Shown here: positions 1 through 7,384 of the stretch, piece by piece
How the letters are laid out: each line of letters opens with the position of its first letter
Position numbering within the stretch: the stretch's first letter is position 1
Assembly: GCA_945865355.1 (NCBI GenBank)
Contig: CAMBDN010000097.1
Location: 1-8,834, forward strand
DNA: 8,834 nucleotides
DNA from: Legionella genomosp. 1
GTDB lineage: Bacteria; Pseudomonadota; Gammaproteobacteria; Legionellales; Legionellaceae
Direction: 5' to 3'
Program-made: the position numbers and the translations under genes
Notes under the pieces: generated by a model
What the model was told of the DNA's origin: nothing
The model's database searches: none
The model's input: only the letters and a program-made list of their open reading frames with translations

Positions 1-116
1 TACTTTGATGGTTAATTTAAATGATAAATCTAGGGGCAGGGTCCATATATGTCAACACGCCCTAATTTTGGTGCAAAAATAACAGCTTTAATAGTGTCCT
101 GCAATGGGTGTATATT

Positions 117-144
117 TTGAACAGCCATCCAAATAGCGTATAAT
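117..144 (+). promoter_or_regulatory. Sigma-70 promoter for dusA
   Basis: A -35 element TTGAAC (117-122) is followed after 16 bp by a perfect -10 element TATAAT (139-144). Transcription would begin near 151, giving a leader of about 22 nt before the GTG start of dusA at 174. This is the best consensus promoter in the window. That it drives dusA is inferred from position. Confidence 0.7.
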
Positions 145-173
145 GCCTGGTTTGATTTTAGAGATAAGTTGAA

Positions 174-1166
174 GTGTCTTCTGCATCGCCTCCCTCTTTA
201 TTGCCGGGGTTAATTTCTCCGCTGGCTATTGCGCCTATGATTGATTGGACCTACACCCATTTTCGGGTATTTATGCGCATGTTGGCGCCGCTGGCATTAT
301 TGTATACCGATATGCAAACACCAGGGGCAATCGATAACAATCCCATGCGGGCATTGCATTTTCATGAAATGGAAAAACCATTGGCATTGCAATTGGGAGG
401 TGCTGATAGTGATGCTTTGCTGCGCTGTGCAAAAATTGCGGAGCAACAGGGTTATAGCGAAATCAATTTAAATTTAGGCTGCCCTAGTGATCGTGTGCAG
501 GCGGGGCAGTTTGGAGCTTGTTTAATGGCGGCACCACAACGAGTTGCTGATTGCATCATGGCCATGAAACAGGCCGTTGGAATTCCTGTAACAGCTAAAA
601 CTAGAATTGGGATTGATCATCAAGACAGTTATGAGTTTTTCAGCACGTTTGCAAACCTGCTAATTGCTGCGGGTTGTGACAAACTCATTGTGCACGCGCG
701 TAAAGCATGGTTGCATGGATTAAATCCAAAACAGAATCGTACAATTCCTCCTTTGCATTACGATTATGTTTATAAAATCAAGCAAGATTTACCATCAATA
801 CCGGTGGTATTAAACGGCAATATCAACGCGTTTGATGAGATTCATGAACATTTACAACATGTAGATGGGGTAATGCTGGGTCGACTAGCGTGTCAAAATC
901 CTTATGCGATTGCAATAATACATCACAACTTATTTCCACACATTCCTTTATTAAAGCGTTCAAGTGTTTTAGAACATTATGTGGCTTATGCCCAGGTGGC
1001 GAATAAAAAAGGCGTGCCTATTAGCATATTATTAAAACCTATTTTTAATCTTGCCCACGGGTTGCCTGGGGCGCGTGCTTGGAAAGCCCAATTAATGGGT
1101 ATTCAGCAATCAGGTAGTGCTGTGGGACTGGGACAGGCTACCACTTTGCTGGAAGGGATGGAGTAG
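174..1166 (+). CDS. dusA: tRNA-dihydrouridine(20/20a) synthase DusA
   Basis: This flavoenzyme reduces uridine to dihydrouridine in the D-loop of tRNAs, using FMN and NADPH, in the cytoplasm. The 330-residue protein has the Dus TIM-barrel signatures: APMIDWT at 20-26 (FMN site), LQLGG at 72-76, and NLGCPSDRVQ at 100-109. C103 there matches the catalytic cysteine of the family. AKTRIG follows at 141-146, then IVHARKAWLHGLNPKQNR at 172-189, NGNI at 214-217 and DGVMLGR at 231-237. The HARKAW...PK.NR.IPPL stretch is typical of DusA rather than DusB or DusC. The GTG start is chosen because the only in-frame ATG nearby, at 237, lies inside the conserved FMN motif and would destroy the fold. The ribosome binding site is weak. 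The gene stands alone behind a strong promoter, with an unrelated gene converging on it downstream. Family assignment is firm; the exact start is less so. Confidence 0.95.
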   Translation: MSSASPPSLLPGLISPLAIAPMIDWTYTHFRVFMRMLAPLALLYTDMQTPGAIDNNPMRALHFHEMEKPLALQLGGADSDALLRCAKIAEQQGYSEINLNLGCPSDRVQAGQFGACLMAAPQRVADCIMAMKQAVGIPVTAKTRIGIDHQDSYEFFSTFANLLIAAGCDKLIVHARKAWLHGLNPKQNRTIPPLHYDYVYKIKQDLPSIPVVLNGNINAFDEIHEHLQHVDGVMLGRLACQNPYAIAIIHHNLFPHIPLLKRSSVLEHYVAYAQVANKKGVPISILLKPIFNLAHGLPGARAWKAQLMGIQQSGSAVGLGQATTLLEGME

Positions 1167-1228
1167 GGGCCAAACGGTTCCCAAGTGATGTAAAACCCTT
1201 AGCTGAGTGCCGTTCGAGTAGGACCCTA

Positions 1229-2158
1229 TTAAGGTCGTGGTGAGATATCGTCCTTGTTACTTTGGAGTAACTGACTGGCTGCGGCAATTCCCGCGCCTAA
1301 AACCCCTGCGGTGATAGTAAGCATAGTCCACACGCTCGGTAATGCCCAACTAGACGATGCTTGGGCTTCTGGCGCTGCAGCAGCAACTCCTGGAGCCGCG
1401 TGGAGTGGCGCTTCGTCTCTTATTTCTCGTGGGCTCGGTGCGCTAGGCGCTGGGTCTTGCACTGGGGCCGCTCCTGGCGGGGTAATTCGTCTTGAAGGGG
1501 GCCCTGCTGCTAGCAACGCAGCTAAGGCATTACTATTCGATATACCTCTTGCCGGAGCTGAACCGGGTCTTACCTCATCGACACTTGCTGCGGCCGCCGA
1601 AGCAGCTGGTGCACTGCTTCTAGCTGGAGCTGAACTGGGCCTGCCTGCCAACACATCACGTTCTGCTTCAGCTTTACGTGCACGGTCTAGGCGTCGTGCT
1701 TCCCTCTGATCAACTGGTGAATCATGCGCAGCACCTAGTTGTACGCCAACGAGAGGGCCTTGTGCAGCGGCTAAAGCTTTATTTTGATGATATGTTTCTA
1801 CCGTTGCATCATGCTTTGATTGATAGTGAATATTCACTCCAGGAAGAGAGCCGTAAAAATGAAACTTCTCAGGTGTAACAGCCAAACTAATTTCTGGTGA
1901 ATGACCTAACGCTCTTGCCCACGGATCTACAATTAAACTACCTGGTGGGAGCCTGCCGGCTTTTATCTTCGGATCATCGTTAGCAAATTCATATTTCTTA
2001 GGTATGAGCAGCGCAATGTTATGCCTATCATCCATTATGCCGGCCATAACGATATTGTACTCATCCGTTACCGCACGATTTTCCAATAGCTCGCCAATGG
2101 CTAATTTGGCAAATTTACTACACTCTGCAGATTTTTGGTGTTCCGGTGTTTTGCTCAT
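1229..2158 (-). CDS. Effector-like protein, 3' part of an interrupted gene
   Basis: I do not recognise a named family. From its first ATG the frame encodes 309 residues in three parts. Residues 1-125 are a compact domain in which C13 (AECSKF), H46 (DRHNIALLIP) and D78 (LIVDPWA) are spaced like the Cys-His-Asp triads of papain- or transglutaminase-like enzymes; this is inference. Residues 126-270 are a low-complexity Ala/Pro/Ser/Arg linker, partly charged (150-168), with a repeated RPxSAPAR unit at 173-180 and 197-204. Residues 276-294 are hydrophobic and fit one membrane span, followed by a short polar tail, so the protein may be tail-anchored. There is no N-terminal signal peptide. This layout resembles bacterial effectors delivered into host cells. 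The ATG at 2158 has no Shine-Dalgarno, and the same frame stays open upstream as far as a TAA at 2240-2242, beyond which it continues into a well-started 48-codon ORF. The intact gene was therefore probably about 385 codons long, and this piece may not be translated. Confidence 0.55.
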   Translation of the reverse strand: MSKTPEHQKSAECSKFAKLAIGELLENRAVTDEYNIVMAGIMDDRHNIALLIPKKYEFANDDPKIKAGRLPPGSLIVDPWARALGHSPEISLAVTPEKFHFYGSLPGVNIHYQSKHDATVETYHQNKALAAAQGPLVGVQLGAAHDSPVDQREARRLDRARKAEAERDVLAGRPSSAPARSSAPAASAAAASVDEVRPGSAPARGISNSNALAALLAAGPPSRRITPPGAAPVQDPAPSAPSPREIRDEAPLHAAPGVAAAAPEAQASSSWALPSVWTMLTITAGVLGAGIAAASQLLQSNKDDISPRP

Positions 2159-2239
2159 TTGTTCTGCATGAACTGTAAATGTTCTACAAGTTGGCTTTGG
2201 TGGGGATAAATTTCCTGCGGGTGGCTTTTTATCACCAGC

Positions 2240-2386
2240 TTACCATTGTCTAAAGCGATTTATTGCAATATCGCCATCTTTTCCGTATGGAACACATTGT
2301 GGGAAGCTCAGGATGTCCTCAACGGCATACCGTTCATATTTATTTGCTATTAGCATGTCACGAATCTGCTTTTCTGATACTGACAT
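2240..2386 (-). CDS. Short ORF, 5' part of the interrupted effector-like gene
   Basis: A 48-codon ORF begins with ATG at 2384-2386 behind a good Shine-Dalgarno (GGAG, minus strand of 2393-2396, 6 nt spacing) and ends at TAA 2240-2242. The peptide starts MSVSEKQIRDMLIANKYERY and ends NRFRQW, with mixed polar and hydrophobic composition like a folded domain and no signal or membrane segment. It is in the same frame as the 309-codon ORF downstream, and the 27 codons between the TAA and that ORF's ATG contain no further stop. The simplest reading is the true start of the larger gene, truncated by a nonsense change. A stand-alone small protein coupled to the downstream ORF is possible but less likely, since the downstream ATG has no ribosome binding site. 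I do not recognise the peptide. Confidence 0.45.
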   Translation of the reverse strand: MSVSEKQIRDMLIANKYERYAVEDILSFPQCVPYGKDGDIAINRFRQW

Positions 2387-2409
2387 AATAATCTCCGATT
2401 CAAAAGAGC

Positions 2410-2474
2410 TCAGCAAGATTTATAAAAACGCATGTATATAAATAAATATACACCACGTTTGGAATTCTTGCTGA
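2410..2474. repeat. Layered 65-bp imperfect palindrome upstream of secA
   Basis: Three nested inverted-repeat blocks share one centre. The outer arms are TCAGCAAGA (2410-2418) and TCTTGCTGA (2466-2474), a 9-bp perfect match. The middle arms are AAACG (2426-2430) and CGTTT (2456-2460). The inner arms are TGTATAT (2433-2439) and ATATACA (2446-2452) around a 6-nt AAATAA centre. That is 21 paired positions in 65 bp. The element lies 24 bp upstream of the effector-like ORF's ATG (2386) and about 140 bp upstream of secA. It could be an operator for one or both divergent genes, or a cruciform-prone site. No T-run follows it, so it does not look like an intrinsic terminator. Confidence 0.55.
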
Positions 2475-2616
2475 AAAGGTAGTTTTTATCGTTGCAGAAT
2501 TGTTAGCACCAGACGTCTTATCATGGCATTTTCCCGCGAATTCTAGTAAATTAGGCGGCTTTGATAACTGTACTTACGTGCGTGAAGTATAAATTGTTTA
2601 GGGGATTGGCCAGGCC

Positions 2617-5313
2617 ATGCTGAATACGTTGATGAAGAGGATGTTTGGTAGTCGTAATGAGCGAACGTTACGGCGCATGGAAAAAACAGTATTGGACATC
2701 AATGCCTTTGAACCCCAGATGCAGCGGCTAACTGACCAGCAATTGGCTGGGAAAACGGCAGAGCTCAAGGCGCGTTTTACCGCCGGAGAAACGCTAGATC
2801 AATTGCTAGCAGAGGCTTTTGCTTTGGTTCGAGAGGTATCTGTACGTACACTCGGTTTACGTCATTTTGATGTGCAATTAATCGGTGGCATGGTTTTGCA
2901 CGAGGGAAATATTGCAGAAATGCGTACCGGTGAAGGTAAAACCTTGGTTGCAACGCTTCCTGCGTATCTTAATGCAATCAGCGGCTATGGTGTGCATGTC
3001 GTTACTGTCAACGATTATCTGGCGAAGCGAGATAGTCAATGGATGAAACCTATTTTTGAATTCCTTGGGTTAACTGTTGGTGTGATTTACCCTGATATGC
3101 CCCATAAAGAAAAGCAAGCGGCATATCTTGCTGATATCCTTTATGGAACGAACAACGAATTTGGTTTTGACTATTTGCGCGACAACATGGCGTTTAGTCC
3201 TGCTGACAAAGTTCAGCGCGAATTAAATTTTGCGATCGTTGATGAGGTCGACTCTATTCTCATCGATGAGGCGCGTACACCACTGATTATTTCAGGGGCG
3301 GCTGAAGACAGTTCAGAACTATATAAGAAAGTAAATCTATTAATACCCCAGCTGAAAATGCAGCAACAAGAAGATGATGGTGGTGATTACACTATCGATG
3401 AAAAACAAAAGCAGGCACATTTGACGGAGGCAGGGCATCAGCACGTTGAAGAATTGCTTGTTAAAGCAAATTTGATTGATCCCGGTGAGAGTCTTTATCA
3501 TGCCAGTAATATCATGTTAATGCACCATGTTAATGCGGCGTTGAAAGCACATACCATGTTCCATCGTGATATTGATTATATTGTTCAAAACAACCAGGTG
3601 GTTATTGTTGATGAGCACACCGGTCGTACCATGCCGGGTAGGCGTTGGTCAGAAGGGCTGCATCAATCGGTTGAAGCGAAAGAACAAGTTGCCATTCAAA
3701 ATGAAAATCAGACCTTGGCCTCAATTACTTTCCAGAACTTCTTCCGTATCTATGAAAAATTGTCAGGAATGACCGGTACTGCAGATACTGAAGCCTACGA
3801 ATTCCAACAAATATACAATCTAGAAGTGGTCGTTATCCCAACCAATAAATCGATGTCTCGCAAAGATGAGCCTGATTTAATCTATCTGGGACAGCAAGAC
3901 AAGTACCAAGCAATTATTGATGATATACGTGATTGTGTTGCTCGCAACCAACCAGTGCTAGTGGGTACTGCATCAATTGAAGCCTCTGAATTGTTAAGTG
4001 GCCTATTAAAGAAGGTTGGTATCAAGCATCAAGTGCTCAATGCAAAATTTCATGAAAAAGAAGCACAGATTATTGCTGAGGCAGGACGTCCAGGTGTTGT
4101 TACAATCGCTACAAACATGGCGGGGCGAGGTACAGATATTGTTTTAGGTGGTAGTTTGGCGGCGGAGATTGCGATGTTAGCGGAGGATGCTAGTGACGCT
4201 GAACGGCAAAAATTGAAAGAGGATTGGCAACAGCGTAACGATTCAGTTATCGCTTCGGGTGGATTGCGCATTGTTGGTTCTGAGCGTCACGAGTCAAGAC
4301 GTATTGATAACCAATTACGTGGTCGCTCTGGAAGACAAGGAGACCCTGGTAGTAGTCGTTTCTACTTATCGCTTGAAGACAGTCTGATGCGCATCTTTGC
4401 ATCAGAACGAGTTGCTTCGATGATGAAGCGTTTAGGTATGAAACCCGGTGAGCCGATTGAGCATAACCTGGTTACAAAAGCGATTGAAAACGCACAGCGG
4501 AAATTAGAGGGGCACCATTTTGATGTGCGTAAACAATTACTTGAGTATGATAATGTAGCGAATGAGCAGCGGAAAGTCATTTATTCCCAACGTGCTTCAA
4601 TCATGGAGATGGTTGACCCCTTGGATGCAGTAGATGCGATGCGTGATGACGTGATGAGCTCAATGGTCGATAGTTATATTCCTCCTGAAAGCTTAGAAGA
4701 TCAATGGGACATTCCTGTGCTTACCCAAGTGCTTGCTGATGATTTTAAATTGAAAGCCCCTGTCAAAGAATGGATTGATACAGATCATCGTATTCAGTCA
4801 TCACAAATTAAAGAGCAAGTTATCGCGCTGAGTACAGCACAATACAAAGAAAAAGAGCAGCAAATTGGCCGCGAAGTACTAGCGCAATTTGAAAAGTCCG
4901 TGATTTTACAAACCATGGACAATCACTGGCGGGAGCATTTGGCGGCCATGGATCATTTGCGTCAAGGGATTCATCTACAGGGTTATGCGCAAAAAGATCC
5001 AAAACAAGAATATAAACGCCAAGCATTTACTTTATTTTCTTCGATGTTAGATAATTTAAAATATGACATCATCCGGCTGTTGACCTCTGTTGAAGTTAAA
5101 TCAGAGGAAGATGTGAGTGCTGTCGAGGAGCAACGGCGAGCAGAGCAAGCACAAAAAATGCAATTTATTCATGCAGATGATATGCAAGCCGGGGTAGATA
5201 ACGACAATATAAACACGACGTTTAAACGAAATGAAAAGAAAGTAGGACGTAATGATGTCTGTCCTTGTGGTTCAGGAAAAAAATTCAAGAATTGCCATGG
5301 AAGCCTTGCATGA
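2617..5313 (+). CDS. secA: Preprotein translocase ATPase SecA
   Basis: SecA is the ATP-driven motor that pushes unfolded preproteins through the SecYEG channel of the inner membrane. The 898-residue length is normal for a gammaproteobacterial SecA. NBD1 carries Walker A MRTGEGKT (102-109, K108) and Walker B with VDEVD (208-212), followed by the [11 protein letters not shown] stretch. The preprotein crosslinking domain follows at about 225-375. NBD2 carries [12 protein letters not shown] (501-512) and the helicase-like [12 protein letters not shown] (568-578). The helical scaffold and wing domains follow. The C-terminal tail has the zinc motif C882-P-C884...C893-H894, used for SecB and phospholipid contact. 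The ATG has AGGGGA upstream (2600-2605) at 11 nt. No secM-like ORF precedes it, although E. coli regulates secA through SecM stalling. mutT follows after 57 nt and is probably co-transcribed. The gene appears intact. Confidence 0.98.
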   Translation: MLNTLMKRMFGSRNERTLRRMEKTVLDINAFEPQMQRLTDQQLAGKTAELKARFTAGETLDQLLAEAFALVREVSVRTLGLRHFDVQLIGGMVLHEGNIAEMRTGEGKTLVATLPAYLNAISGYGVHVVTVNDYLAKRDSQWMKPIFEFLGLTVGVIYPDMPHKEKQAAYLADILYGTNNEFGFDYLRDNMAFSPADKVQRELNFAIVDEVDSILIDEARTPLIISGAAEDSSELYKKVNLLIPQLKMQQQEDDGGDYTIDEKQKQAHLTEAGHQHVEELLVKANLIDPGESLYHASNIMLMHHVNAALKAHTMFHRDIDYIVQNNQVVIVDEHTGRTMPGRRWSEGLHQSVEAKEQVAIQNENQTLASITFQNFFRIYEKLSGMTGTADTEAYEFQQIYNLEVVVIPTNKSMSRKDEPDLIYLGQQDKYQAIIDDIRDCVARNQPVLVGTASIEASELLSGLLKKVGIKHQVLNAKFHEKEAQIIAEAGRPGVVTIATNMAGRGTDIVLGGSLAAEIAMLAEDASDAERQKLKEDWQQRNDSVIASGGLRIVGSERHESRRIDNQLRGRSGRQGDPGSSRFYLSLEDSLMRIFASERVASMMKRLGMKPGEPIEHNLVTKAIENAQRKLEGHHFDVRKQLLEYDNVANEQRKVIYSQRASIMEMVDPLDAVDAMRDDVMSSMVDSYIPPESLEDQWDIPVLTQVLADDFKLKAPVKEWIDTDHRIQSSQIKEQVIALSTAQYKEKEQQIGREVLAQFEKSVILQTMDNHWREHLAAMDHLRQGIHLQGYAQKDPKQEYKRQAFTLFSSMLDNLKYDIIRLLTSVEVKSEEDVSAVEEQRRAEQAQKMQFIHADDMQAGVDNDNINTTFKRNEKKVGRNDVCPCGSGKKFKNCHGSLA

Positions 5314-5370
5314 CGGCGATCGCATCTCTCACAAAAGTCCCCCCTTTCCGATAGCACAAAGGACGTGGGG

Positions 5371-5757
5371 GTGAATGTAGCCGTTGCTGTTATTACTGAT
5401 GCTGAGCAACGTATTTTAATTACACGACGTCCTCAACATGTGTCATGTGGTGGCATGTGGGAGTTTCCAGGTGGTAAAATAGAAAAGGAAGAGCTGCCGT
5501 CTGAGGCTTTGTTACGGGAAATCAAAGAGGAGGTTGGTCTTGATATCATAGCTTTTGATTATTTAGGTGAAATAGGGCACAAATACCAACAGCAACCCAT
5601 CTCATTATTGGTTTATCACGTGCATAGCTATCAGGGTGAGGCAGCTTGTCTCGAAGAGCAGCTGGATATGTGTTGGGTAGAGATAGAAAACTTAAAAAAT
5701 TATCAGTTTCCCCCAGCAAATGTTGAAATTATCAAGCTTATTCAACAAAAATTGTAA
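5371..5757 (+). CDS. mutT: 8-oxo-dGTP diphosphatase MutT
   Basis: MutT hydrolyses 8-oxo-dGTP to the monophosphate, keeping oxidised guanine out of DNA. The 128-residue protein holds a perfect Nudix box at 35-57 (G-x5-E-x7-REIKEEVGL), with E50, E53 and E54 as metal-binding residues. FPPAN at 113-117 contains the asparagine that recognises the oxidised base in E. coli MutT. E. coli MutT has 129 residues, so this is the short single-domain form without the fused thiamine-phosphate-synthase-like domain. Two in-frame GTG codons compete as start. The one at 5371 is preferred because AAGGA (5359-5363) sits 7 nt away; the GTG at 5365 would leave only 1 nt and would add two residues. The gene lies 57 nt after secA on the same strand, the arrangement known in E. 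coli, and probably shares its transcript. Confidence 0.95.
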   Translation: MNVAVAVITDAEQRILITRRPQHVSCGGMWEFPGGKIEKEELPSEALLREIKEEVGLDIIAFDYLGEIGHKYQQQPISLLVYHVHSYQGEAACLEEQLDMCWVEIENLKNYQFPPANVEIIKLIQQKL

Positions 5758-5812
5758 CGCCTTAGGTACGTGGGGCTTTACCAATGACAAATCCTTCCTA
5801 ATACGCGTCAAT

Positions 5813-6559
5813 TTATAATTGGCAAATTGCCAAATCAATCTTTGTATCAGTTCGACGTACTTCTTGCATAGAGTTAGCCTCACATAATCGCAGACTTAAA
5901 CCATGGTGACCTAACTGCATTTTTGGAATAATGCCGCAATTCTTATCCATTCTTAATAAGATCAGGTGACAGGATGCTTTTGAAGGGAGAGAGCGTTGAT
6001 AAAAACCATTAAACATATCTACTTTATCAAATTCCGCGGTGTTTCTTAGTAACGATAGATATACAGCAACTGTGTTATACAATGTTCTCAAGTGTTTCAA
6101 CCATTTTTTTAAATCTTGTTGGCGGTGCGTGGGGCTGTTTTCTAGCCAGATTAATAAGGGTGGTGAATTTAACTCACAATCATTTTGACTCGCTGCTTGG
6201 GTCAATCTGATTGATTGCAAAAATGGATCATTATCTAGTGATTCACCAAATCTACCGACAACATGGCTTAGATGTTGCACTTGTATAAAAAGATCAGCAT
6301 ATAAGGCATTTGATATCGTTGTTTGTGACTTATTTATTGCATGTTCTATGCGCATAAATTCTTTTAAGAAACGACTTTTAAGTTCAGGCTTTTTAATTAA
6401 TAGGATGATTTCAATAATATTTTTTAAGGCATAGTGGTGAATAACCGGATGAGTTTCTTCGCAGGCTTGCTCTATCGTAAGAAAAAGGCACTCCAGTCGT
6501 AGTGCTATTCTCGGTAAGTAATGAGTGGCTAATTGAAAAATAATGGTTTCGTCGCGCAT
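5813..6559 (-). CDS. zapD: Cell division protein ZapD (YacF, DUF1342)
   Basis: ZapD binds FtsZ and bundles its filaments, helping to form the cytokinetic ring at midcell. The 248-residue protein matches E. coli ZapD (247) along its length as I recall that sequence. The N-terminus has an aromatic-rich start and a helix resembling LRIEFL (here LRLECL, 20-25). The C-terminal half has PPLLIWLENSPTHRQQDL (133-150, compare LHIWLHLPQAQRD), the hallmark NGFYQ (184-188) and a final beta-rich section ending IDLAICQL (compare LDFELACC). No signal peptide or membrane segment is present. It converges on mutT with a 55-nt gap, as in E. coli, but yacG, which lies between them there, and coaE, which precedes zapD there, are both missing here. 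A promoter directly against the ATG implies a leaderless mRNA. Sequence similarity is moderate but the pattern is distinctive. Confidence 0.88.
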   Translation of the reverse strand: MRDETIIFQLATHYLPRIALRLECLFLTIEQACEETHPVIHHYALKNIIEIILLIKKPELKSRFLKEFMRIEHAINKSQTTISNALYADLFIQVQHLSHVVGRFGESLDNDPFLQSIRLTQAASQNDCELNSPPLLIWLENSPTHRQQDLKKWLKHLRTLYNTVAVYLSLLRNTAEFDKVDMFNGFYQRSLPSKASCHLILLRMDKNCGIIPKMQLGHHGLSLRLCEANSMQEVRRTDTKIDLAICQL

Positions 6560-6564
6560 AAACT

Positions 6565-6593
6565 ATGCTACAGTCGTTTTCTCTCTTTGTCAA
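6565..6593 (-). promoter_or_regulatory. Promoter of zapD, predicted leaderless
   Basis: On the minus strand a perfect -35 TTGACA (6588-6593) is followed after 17 bp by TAGCAT (6565-6570), a 4 of 6 match to the -10 consensus. Only 5 nt separate the -10 element from the zapD ATG at 6559, so transcription would start at or within one or two bases of the start codon. No Shine-Dalgarno is visible between them. Confidence 0.5.
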
Positions 6594-6656
6594 GACTAAC
6601 ACAAAAATTGTTTAACACCAAAACAACCAAAGCTTATATAGGAAAACGAGCTGCAA

Positions 6657-6685
6657 TTGCAAAGCACACCATCATCGCTTATGAT
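6657..6685 (+). promoter_or_regulatory. Probable promoter of the DUF2147 gene
   Basis: TTGCAA (6657-6662, 4 of 6) and TATGAT (6680-6685, 5 of 6) are separated by an ideal 17 bp. The transcript would start near 6692 and carry a leader of about 79 nt before the DUF2147 ATG at 6771. A 10-bp palindrome, TGCAATTGCA (6652-6661), overlaps the -35 and might bind a regulator; that is inference. Confidence 0.45.
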
Positions 6686-6770
6686 TTTTATGACGTCTAG
6701 CGTGCCACGTGTAAATTCGAATAATAAGGTGTCATAGGACATGCCCGAGTTAATCTATAGGAGATGATCA

Positions 6771-7208
6771 ATGAATGCATTTAAAGGGGTATTTTCAGCG
6801 CTATTTGCAATATTGTATCTACCAGTAGCCTTTGCTCTGGCTACACCGGAGGGTAATTGGGTAACCATTGATGATAAAACCGGTGAGAAAAGGGCGATAA
6901 TTAATTTTGTTATTCAAGATGGGACGATGACTGGCACTGTGGCTGGCACCTACCCAAAGCCAGGTGATACTGGAATTTGCTCTGCATGCCCAGGTGATTT
7001 CAAGGATAAACCGATTAAAGGCATGCAAATTGTTTGGGGTTTGAAAGATAAAGGAGATGGCACTACTTGGGATGATGGCCAAATTCTCGATGCAAAAACA
7101 GGGAAGATTTACCATTTCAAAATGACCATGAAGGGGGATAAATTATACGTACGTGGTTATATAGGGATATCAATGCTCGGACGAACGCAAGTTTGGGAGC
7201 GAGCATAG
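6771..7208 (+). CDS. DUF2147 family secreted protein
   Basis: DUF2147 proteins are small exported proteins of unknown biochemical function, common in proteobacteria. The 145-residue protein has a signal peptide: K5, a hydrophobic core at 6-20, and a likely signal peptidase I site after FALA (A24), releasing a mature protein starting TPEGNW in the periplasm. The mature part shows the family pattern: GNW (28-30), a C70-S-A-C73 pair in TGICSACPGDFKDKPI, IKGMQIVWGLK (82-92), GQILDAKTGKIY (103-114) and the C-terminal LYVRGYIGISMLGRTQVW (125-142). The CxxC pair could form a disulphide or bind metal; this is not established. The start is supported by AGGAG (6759-6763) with 7-nt spacing, the best Shine-Dalgarno in the window. 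It is probably a single-gene unit, divergent from zapD. Confidence 0.9.
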   Translation: MNAFKGVFSALFAILYLPVAFALATPEGNWVTIDDKTGEKRAIINFVIQDGTMTGTVAGTYPKPGDTGICSACPGDFKDKPIKGMQIVWGLKDKGDGTTWDDGQILDAKTGKIYHFKMTMKGDKLYVRGYIGISMLGRTQVWERA

Positions 7209-7240
7209 GTCGGCCCGTTAGACCCCGTTTATAGAGGCAG

Positions 7241-7327
7241 ATGAGGAGTCATCAGCGACTAGCAGAACATTTGAAGAAGAAAAAGAAGGAAGAGGCAAGT
7301 CCTCCTGCATCAAAAAATAGTCAGTGA
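7241..7327 (+). CDS. Doubtful 28-codon lysine-rich ORF
   Basis: In the gap between the DUF2147 gene and dnaB an ATG at 7241 opens a 28-codon frame containing LKKKKKEEA and a Ser/Pro-rich end, stopped by TGA at 7325-7327. A purine-rich AGAGG (7233-7237) sits only 3 nt before the ATG, which is closer than usual. The composition is that of a basic nucleic-acid-binding tail or of chance A/G-rich DNA. It matches nothing I recognise. An in-frame TAG just upstream (7232-7234) rules out extension as the end of a longer gene unless it is a decayed remnant. Confidence 0.2.
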   Translation: MRSHQRLAEHLKKKKKEEASPPASKNSQ

Positions 7328-7384
7328 CGAACCCTAGCCATTCATATCTGGTTGGGTATTGCGTTACTTTTAAGCCATTGAGTA

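Larger units (their letters stand above)
1229..2386 (-). pseudogene. Full frame of the effector-like gene, interrupted by one TAA
   Basis: Reading from ATG 2386 to the stop at 1229-1231 gives 385 sense-or-stop codons with a single interruption: TAA at codon 49 (2240-2242), in the context TGG TAA GCT. There is no frameshift. TAA, TAG and TGA all end clear genes in this window (zapD and mutT; dusA and DUF2147; secA and dnaB), so recoding of TAA is unlikely. A recent nonsense mutation, a sequencing error or, less likely, readthrough could explain it. Confidence 0.5.

Noticed and set aside
2..82. Frame open from the window edge to a TAA at 80-82, as the possible end of an upstream gene
   Set aside because: Only 26 codons are visible, with no recognisable motif. 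It could be chance, so it is not called.
1167..1228. AACGG...CCGTT and GACC...GGTC inverted repeats after dusA as a terminator
   Set aside because: Stems of 4-5 bp, one with a loop of about 30 nt, and no T-run. Not convincing.
1311..1709. A 132-codon Gly/Ala-rich ORF on the plus strand opposite the effector-like gene
   Set aside because: It is the antisense shadow of the GC-rich Ala/Pro linker, which keeps stop codons rare on both strands. It has no ribosome binding site or recognisable domain.
2561..2593. TTGATA and TATAAA upstream of secA as a promoter
   Set aside because: The spacer is 21 bp, outside the 15-19 bp range. No better -35 pairs with the TATAAA, so the secA promoter is left unassigned.
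5315..5322. GCGATCGC octamer (HIP1-like) between secA and mutT
   Set aside because: A single copy, with no enrichment in the window. Chance occurrence.
5819..5833. 15-bp palindrome TTGGCAAATTGCCAA at the end of zapD
   Set aside because: It is explained by the codons for the last residues (LAICQ), and its 1-nt centre cannot form an RNA hairpin.
6819..7115. 98-codon minus-strand ORF opposite the DUF2147 gene
   Set aside because: It lies within the well-supported DUF2147 gene, with no motif and no ribosome binding site of its own.
7207..7230. GGTC...GACC hairpin after the DUF2147 gene
   Set aside because: A 4-bp stem with a 9-nt loop and no following T-tract is too weak for an intrinsic terminator.
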